NCBI GenBank assembly: GCA_001724215.1
Contig: MEDW01000005.1
Coordinates: 1-55,450, forward strand
Source: Erythrobacter sp. SCN 62-14
GTDB lineage: Bacteria; Pseudomonadota; Alphaproteobacteria; Sphingomonadales; Sphingomonadaceae
Length of the DNA: 55,450 nt
Direction of reading: 5' to 3'
The position numbers were made by a program, and so were the translations under genes. Under the pieces are notes generated by a model. The model searched no databases. It was not told where the DNA came from and saw only the letters and a list, made by a program, of their open reading frames with translations. Shown in pieces: positions 50,769 through 55,450 of the stretch. Numbering within the stretch: position 1 is the stretch's first letter; the number at the start of each line of letters is the position of its first letter.

Positions 50769-51991
50769 GAACGGTAATCCGCGTTGATTGCGATGTAGCC
50801 GTGGGTGAGATCGCAGGTCCACACCGCCGCGCGGCCTTCACCAAGGCCAAGATCGACCAGAATGTCGATGTCCTCGCCCTTGAGGTGCGCGGCAACGGGC
50901 GCTTCATCATAGCCTTCGACCGGCAAGCCATTCTGCGCTGTCCACACTCCGCCGAACGCGATGGAAAGCTTGTCCCGGTCCGCCGGTTCGCCCGCCTTGC
51001 CCACCGCCATGACAACGCGGCCCCAATTGGCATCCTCGCCCGCAATCGCGGTTTTAACCAGCGGCGAATTGGCGATGGCAAGGCCCACCCGGCGCGCGCT
51101 GTCATCGCACACCGCGCCCGTCACCCGGATGGTGATGAATTTGGATGCGCCTTCGCCATCGCGGACCACCAATTGCGCGAGTTCGCGGCACACGGCAGTC
51201 AGCGCGGCGGCAAAGGCATCGGCGCCGGGGCTTTCCCAGTTTTCGATGCACGGATGATCCGCCTTGGCCGTCGCAAAGGCCATAACGGTGTCGCTGGTCG
51301 AGGTGTCGCCGTCCACCGTGATGCAGGAGAAAGTCTGCGCATTGGCGGCGCTGAGCAGTTCTTGCAGGAAGTGGGGCGCGACATGGGCATCGGTGAAGAT
51401 ATAGCCGAGCATGGTCGCCATGTCGGGCGCGATCATGCCGCTCCCCTTGATGAAGCCTGCGATCTCGACGCGCGTGTTGCCCACCATGGCGCTGGCGTGC
51501 GCGCCCTTGGTGAAGGTGTCGGTCGTGCCGATGGCGCGCGCGGCATCCTCCCAGCCGCACGGCTCGGCAGTAAGCGCCGCAGCAACGCCGGCACGCGCTT
51601 TGTCCTTGGGTAGGGGCACACCGATCACCCCGGTCGAGGACACAAACACCTCCTCGCGCGCGCAGCCGAGATGCTCGGCCACCTGATCCATGATCTGCTC
51701 CACCGCCTCGCGCCCGCGATAGCCGGTGAAAGCGTTGGAATTGCCTGCGTTAACCACCAGCGCGCGCGCTGCGCCTTGTGCGATGTTCGCGCGGCCCAGT
51801 TCCACCTCTGATGAAGCGCAGGCGCTTTGCGTGAAAACGCCTGCCACGCTGGTCCCTTGCGCCAGTTCCACCAGTGTCAGATCGCAGCGGTCCCAATCCT
51901 TGTATCGCGCCCGTGCCACGCACAAAGTTACCCCTGCAATCGCGGGCATGGCGGGGAAGGGGCGGGCGAGGGGGGAAGGCGTCAGGTCCAT
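50765..51991 (-). CDS. argJ: Bifunctional ornithine acetyltransferase / N-acetylglutamate synthase
   Basis: ArgJ moves the acetyl group from N-acetylornithine to glutamate, closing the acetyl cycle of arginine synthesis. The protein has 408 residues and cuts itself at a conserved Ala-Thr bond: here KGSGMIAPDMATMLGYIFTDA, with Thr becoming the nucleophile of the beta chain. NAGNSNAFTGYRG and VSSTGVIGVPLP (oxyanion-hole region) and FSCITVDGDTSTSDTV also match. Start 51991 (MDLTPSPLARPFPAM) is the family-like start. It heads a two-gene unit with the phosphatase and diverges from the small secreted protein gene. Confidence 0.95.
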   Translation of the reverse strand: MDLTPSPLARPFPAMPAIAGVTLCVARARYKDWDRCDLTLVELAQGTSVAGVFTQSACASSEVELGRANIAQGAARALVVNAGNSNAFTGYRGREAVEQIMDQVAEHLGCAREEVFVSSTGVIGVPLPKDKARAGVAAALTAEPCGWEDAARAIGTTDTFTKGAHASAMVGNTRVEIAGFIKGSGMIAPDMATMLGYIFTDAHVAPHFLQELLSAANAQTFSCITVDGDTSTSDTVMAFATAKADHPCIENWESPGADAFAAALTAVCRELAQLVVRDGEGASKFITIRVTGAVCDDSARRVGLAIANSPLVKTAIAGEDANWGRVVMAVGKAGEPADRDKLSIAFGGVWTAQNGLPVEGYDEAPVAAHLKGEDIDILVDLGLGEGRAAVWTCDLTHGYIAINADYRS

Positions 51992-52080
51992 AGGCAAACC
52001 CTCTAGTCGCGAGACCGCGCACAGTAAATCGGGCAAAGTGAGTGGACGCGGGCGCTCAGAGTCACTATCTGTAACAAGTC

Positions 52081-52365
52081 ATGACGCGCCAATTCTTTGC
52101 ATTGCTGGCTTTGCTCACCGGGCTTGCCGCCTTTGGCGCGCCCGCTCAGGCGACGCTGGCCGAAGCGCTGGCGTGTGATGCCAGCATTGCGGCCAGCGCC
52201 TCTGATGATGCTGCGCGCAGCGAGCAAGGGCATTTTGCGCTTGCCGAAAGCCTGCCTGCCAACGCCCGCGCCAGCCGCGCAGGCGAGCCTGCGGCCTATG
52301 ATCCGGCGGTTCCGGCCAGCTTGCGCCTTCCGGTGCTGATGGGGATTGAGCGCGCCTACGAATAG
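52081..52365 (+). CDS. Small secreted hypothetical protein
   Basis: A 94-residue protein with a clear signal peptide (MTRQFFALLALLTGLAAFGAPAQA) and a mature part of about 70 residues rich in Ala, Ser and charged residues. It has one cysteine (ACDASIAAS) and a RLPVLMGIERAYE tail. I do not recognise the family. It sits between argJ (divergent) and secA (same strand, 112 bases downstream). Codon pattern and GC at third positions look like the neighbours, supporting a real gene. The 112-base gap to secA holds only a short GC-rich GCCCCC...GGTGGGC hairpin-like stretch. Confidence 0.65.
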   Translation: MTRQFFALLALLTGLAAFGAPAQATLAEALACDASIAASASDDAARSEQGHFALAESLPANARASRAGEPAAYDPAVPASLRLPVLMGIERAYE

Positions 52366-52477
52366 GCGCTTGGCGACAATCCCATCCGCTTATCCCGCGC
52401 GCTACACCTTGCGTGCGCTGACTTCCCCATGAATTCACGGCCCCCAGGTGGGCTGCACCCATATCAAAGGCATTCCC

Positions 52478-55249
52478 ATGTTTGATGCTCTCATGAAGTC
52501 CGTGTTCGGTTCTTCGAATGATCGTTATGTCAAATCGCTTGGCAAGATTGTTAATCAGATCAACGCTCTGGAGCCGCAGGTCAGCGCGCTTTCCGATGAG
52601 GAATTGCAGGGCCAGACGGGCAAGCTGCGCGCCCTCATCGATGATGGCAAAAGCCTTGATGACATCATGCCTGAAGCTTTCGCCACGGTGCGCGAGGCGT
52701 CCAAGCGGATCCTCGGCATGCGCCATTTCGATGTGCAGCTGATCGGCGGGATTGTGCTCCACCGCGGCGAAATCGCGGAAATGCGCACGGGCGAAGGCAA
52801 GACGCTGATGGCGACGCTGGCGGTCTATCTCAACGCCATCGAAGGCAAGGGCGTCCATGTTGTCACGGTGAATGATTACCTCGCCCGGCGCGACGCGATC
52901 GAGATGGGCAAGCTTTACAACTGGCTTGGCCTGACAGTCGGCGTGGTCGTGCCGGGCATGGACGAATACACCAAGCGCGATGCCTATAATGCCGATATCA
53001 CCTATGGCACGAACAACGAATTCGGCTTTGATTACCTGCGCGACAATATGAAGCACGAGCGCTCGCAGATGGTGCAGCGCCCGTTCAATTTCGCGATTGT
53101 CGATGAAGTGGATTCGATCCTCATCGACGAGGCGCGCACGCCGCTGATTATTTCCGGGCCAACCGAGGATAAGTCCGATCTCTATGTCGCGCTGGATGCC
53201 ATCGCGCGCGAGATCCCGGAAGACTGGCTCGACATTGATGAAAAGGTAAAGCGCGTTCAGCTCACTGAAGATGGGCTGGAACAGGTTGAACAGCTCCTCA
53301 TTGAGAAGGGCCTGCTCGCCACCACCAATCTTTACGATGTTGAAAACACGCAGGTCGTCCACCACCTCGATCAGGCGCTGGCCGCCAATTTCACCCGCAA
53401 GCGCGATACGGATTACATCGTCAAGGATGGCAAGGTTGTCATCATCGACGAGTTCACCGGGCGCATGATGGAAGGGCGGCGCTGGTCGAATGGCCTCCAT
53501 CAGGCGGTGGAAGCCAAGGAGGGCGTCAAGATCGAGCCGGAAAACCAGACCATGGCCTCGATCACTTTCCAGAATTATTTCCGCATGTATCCGAAGCTCT
53601 CCGGCATGACGGGGACAGCCGCGACCGAAGCGGCGGAATTCTGGGATATCTACAAGGTCGGCGTCGTCGAAATCCCCACCAACCTGCCGGTCAAGCGGAT
53701 CGACGAGGAAGACGAGTTCTACAAGAACACGCTCGATAAATTCGCCGCAATTGCCAAAGCGATCAAGGAGAAGAACGAGATCGGCCAGCCGGTGCTGGTG
53801 GGCACGGTGTCGATTGAAAAATCCGAACTCCTCAGCCAGTTTCTCGACAAGGAAGGGGTCAAGCATTCGGTCCTGAACGCCCGGTTCCACGAACAGGAAG
53901 CCGGGATTGTCGCGCAGGCGGGACGCCTTGGCGCGGTGACGATTGCCACCAATATGGCGGGCCGCGGCACGGATATTCAGCTCGGCGGCAATGTCGAATT
54001 CCGCATTCAGGAAGAATTGGCCGACATGCCCGAAGGCCCCGAGCGCGATGCCGCCATCGCCCGTATCAAGGCCGAGGTTGCCGAGGAAAAGGAAAAGGTG
54101 AAGCAGGCCGGCGGCCTGTTCGTGCTCGGCACGGAACGCCACGAAAGCCGCCGCATCGATAATCAGCTGCGCGGCCGTTCCGGGCGGCAAGGCGATCCGG
54201 GCCTCTCGCGCTTTTACCTGTGCCTGGAAGATGACCTTTTGCGCATCTTCGGCCCCGACACGCTGTTTTCCAAGATGATGAAATCAAACCTTGCCGATGG
54301 CGAGGCGATTGGTTCCAAATGGCTTTCCAAAGCCATTGAGACCGCGCAGAAAAAGGTCGAGGCGCGCAATTACGACATGCGCAAGCAGGTCGTGCAATAC
54401 GACGATGTGATGAACGATCAGCGCAAGGTCGTCTATGAACAGCGCGCCGAGATCATGGACTCCGAAGCCGTTGATGATGTCGTGGTTGATATGCGCCACG
54501 ATACCTTGAATGTGCTGGTGGGCACCGCGTGCCCGCCGGGCTCCTATCCTGAACAATGGGACATTGCGGGCCTCAAGACCAAGCTGGAAGAAGTCTTTGG
54601 CATCACGCCGCCGATTGACGACTGGCTGGAGGAAGATCAGGTCGAGCCCGAAATCATTGAAGAGCGCCTGCGCGCGATGACCGATCAGATGATGGAGGAG
54701 AAGATCAGCTCGTCGGATCCGGCGATCTGGCGCATGGTGGAAAAGGATGTGCTGCTGCGCCAGCTTGACCACCACTGGAAAGAACACCTCGCCACTCTCG
54801 ACGCCTTGCGTCAGGTGATCTGGATGCGCGGCATTGCGCAGAAACAGCCGATCAACGAATATAAGCAGGAAGCTTTCGGCCTGTTCGAAACCATGCTCGA
54901 TACCTTGCGCGAGGAGGTCACCAAGATCCTGTTCCGCGCCGAATTGCGCATCGCCCAGCCCGAACCGCAGGCGCTGCCCGATCTGCCCGATTTCCTCACC
55001 GGCCATATTGATCCCTTCACCGGGCTCGACAATTCGGATGATGGCGATGGTTCGGAGGCCAATCCGGAGCTGTTCGGCTCGCTCGCCGGTTCTCCGCGCG
55101 CAGCCTTCGGGCCGGGCGGGGCGAACCCCGAAAACCCCTATGCCAACCTCAATATAAGCCGCAACGCGCCGTGCCCCTGCGGGAGCGGCAACAAGTACAA
55201 GCATTGCCACGGCGCAGTCGGCGCGCTGTCGGCCCGCGCGTTGCCCTGA
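52478..55249 (+). CDS. secA: Preprotein translocase ATPase SecA
   Basis: SecA drives secretory proteins through SecYEG with ATP. The protein has 923 residues. The Walker A motif [14 protein letters not shown] lies at residues about 101-114, the DEAD-type [21 protein letters not shown] near 210, and [18 protein letters not shown] plus [31 protein letters not shown] form helicase motifs V-VI. The C-terminal zinc (SEC-C) motif [17 protein letters not shown] binds SecB. Start 52478 ([11 protein letters not shown]) is the typical SecA start; ten residues upstream are not conserved. Confidence 0.97.
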   Translation: MFDALMKSVFGSSNDRYVKSLGKIVNQINALEPQVSALSDEELQGQTGKLRALIDDGKSLDDIMPEAFATVREASKRILGMRHFDVQLIGGIVLHRGEIAEMRTGEGKTLMATLAVYLNAIEGKGVHVVTVNDYLARRDAIEMGKLYNWLGLTVGVVVPGMDEYTKRDAYNADITYGTNNEFGFDYLRDNMKHERSQMVQRPFNFAIVDEVDSILIDEARTPLIISGPTEDKSDLYVALDAIAREIPEDWLDIDEKVKRVQLTEDGLEQVEQLLIEKGLLATTNLYDVENTQVVHHLDQALAANFTRKRDTDYIVKDGKVVIIDEFTGRMMEGRRWSNGLHQAVEAKEGVKIEPENQTMASITFQNYFRMYPKLSGMTGTAATEAAEFWDIYKVGVVEIPTNLPVKRIDEEDEFYKNTLDKFAAIAKAIKEKNEIGQPVLVGTVSIEKSELLSQFLDKEGVKHSVLNARFHEQEAGIVAQAGRLGAVTIATNMAGRGTDIQLGGNVEFRIQEELADMPEGPERDAAIARIKAEVAEEKEKVKQAGGLFVLGTERHESRRIDNQLRGRSGRQGDPGLSRFYLCLEDDLLRIFGPDTLFSKMMKSNLADGEAIGSKWLSKAIETAQKKVEARNYDMRKQVVQYDDVMNDQRKVVYEQRAEIMDSEAVDDVVVDMRHDTLNVLVGTACPPGSYPEQWDIAGLKTKLEEVFGITPPIDDWLEEDQVEPEIIEERLRAMTDQMMEEKISSSDPAIWRMVEKDVLLRQLDHHWKEHLATLDALRQVIWMRGIAQKQPINEYKQEAFGLFETMLDTLREEVTKILFRAELRIAQPEPQALPDLPDFLTGHIDPFTGLDNSDDGDGSEANPELFGSLAGSPRAAFGPGGANPENPYANLNISRNAPCPCGSGNKYKHCHGAVGALSARALP

Positions 55250-55279
55250 TCGGCGGTCGTGGCGGGAGTTTAAGGGGCG

Positions 55280-55450
55280 ATGATCGGCGCGGTGCCGGTG
55301 GGTCTTGCGCTGGCCTTTGCGCTGACGGCTTTGCTTTATGCGAGCGTCGGGTTCGGCGGCGGCTCTACCTATGCCGCGCTGCTGGCGCTCTCGGGGCTCG
55401 ATTACCGCCTGCTGCCGCTGGTGGCACTAGCCTGCAACATCGTGGTGGTG
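55280..55450 (+). CDS. TSUP (TauE/SafE) family permease, N-terminal part (cut by window end)
   Basis: The last 57 codons of the window encode GLALAFALTALLYASVGFGGGSTYAALLALSG...LVALACNIVVV. The ASVGFGGG(S)xY segment between two hydrophobic helices is the conserved N-terminal repeat of TauE/SafE sulfite/organosulfonate exporters. Start 55280 follows AAGGGG, 30 bases after secA. The rest lies beyond the window; the substrate cannot be told. Confidence 0.75.
   Translation, partial: MIGAVPVGLALAFALTALLYASVGFGGGSTYAALLALSGLDYRLLPLVALACNIVVV

Noticed and set aside
1..55450. tRNA genes, CRISPR arrays, insertion sequences, prophage or toxin-antitoxin loci
   Set aside because: Nothing with the required repeats, cloverleaf pattern, transposase motifs or paired small genes was seen by eye; no search tool was run.

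Overview
The window reads as alphaproteobacterial chromosome, most likely Sphingomonadales (Erythrobacteraceae-like). Support: high GC; large Caulobacter-type TonB-dependent receptors paired with LacI regulators; an Entner-Doudoroff gene set with no phosphofructokinase in view; a DivL-type tyrosine pseudo-histidine-kinase; and an overlapping divL-tsaE-amgK-murU-addB-addA-trxA gene string. I saw no tRNA, rRNA, CRISPR array, insertion sequence or prophage.

Layout. (1) 1-5.1 kb: riboflavin genes ribD(partial)-ribE-ribBX-ribH, a convergent old-yellow-enzyme reductase, and the first half of a DMT/EamA transporter. (2) About 5108-5123: an abrupt junction where the EamA gene loses its 3' half and a GH68 levansucrase-type gene on the other strand also loses its 3' half. 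This is either a real recombination joint or an assembly join, so the 5.1 kb to the left may not belong to the same genome. (3) 5.1-10.9 kb: a sucrose/fructan locus (truncated GH68, TonB receptor, sucrose-type MFS, LacI) with two clear LacI-type operators. (4) 10.9-30.2 kb: a beta-1,3-glucan (laminarin-type) locus: TonB receptor, GH16 lipoprotein, LacI, MFS, GH3 and GluP/FucP-type sugar transporter. It reads into zwf-edd-eda, an antiporter and pgl on the same strand. A flavin-dependent halogenase and a third LacI diverge from the receptor. (5) 30.2-34 kb: glk and a very divergent PEP-carboxylase-like gene. (6) 34.3-38.3 kb: folE, a cytochrome c'-like lipoprotein, cytochrome b561, peroxiredoxin and ahcY. 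(7) 38.5-50 kb: the divL-to-trxA operon (cell-cycle signalling, tRNA modification, muropeptide recycling, recombinational repair). (8) 50-55.4 kb: a HisN/SuhB-type phosphatase, argJ, a small secreted protein, secA and the start of a TSUP permease.

How the genes work together. Glucan would be cut at the surface (GH16), imported by the TonB receptor, finished by GH3 and moved inward by the MFS carriers. Glucose would then be phosphorylated by Glk and degraded through Zwf, Pgl, Edd and Eda. A 14-base sequence shared upstream of zwf and glk, and an 11-base LacI-type core shared upstream of the receptor and GH3, suggest regulatory links.

The observations most worth follow-up are: a RibB enzyme with an N-terminal helix-turn-helix directly downstream of a three-half-site palindromic array (possible self-regulating enzyme); a PEP-carboxylase-like protein lacking several catalytic residues; the halogenase in the glucan locus; the ahcY operator/leader; and the 5.1-kb junction.
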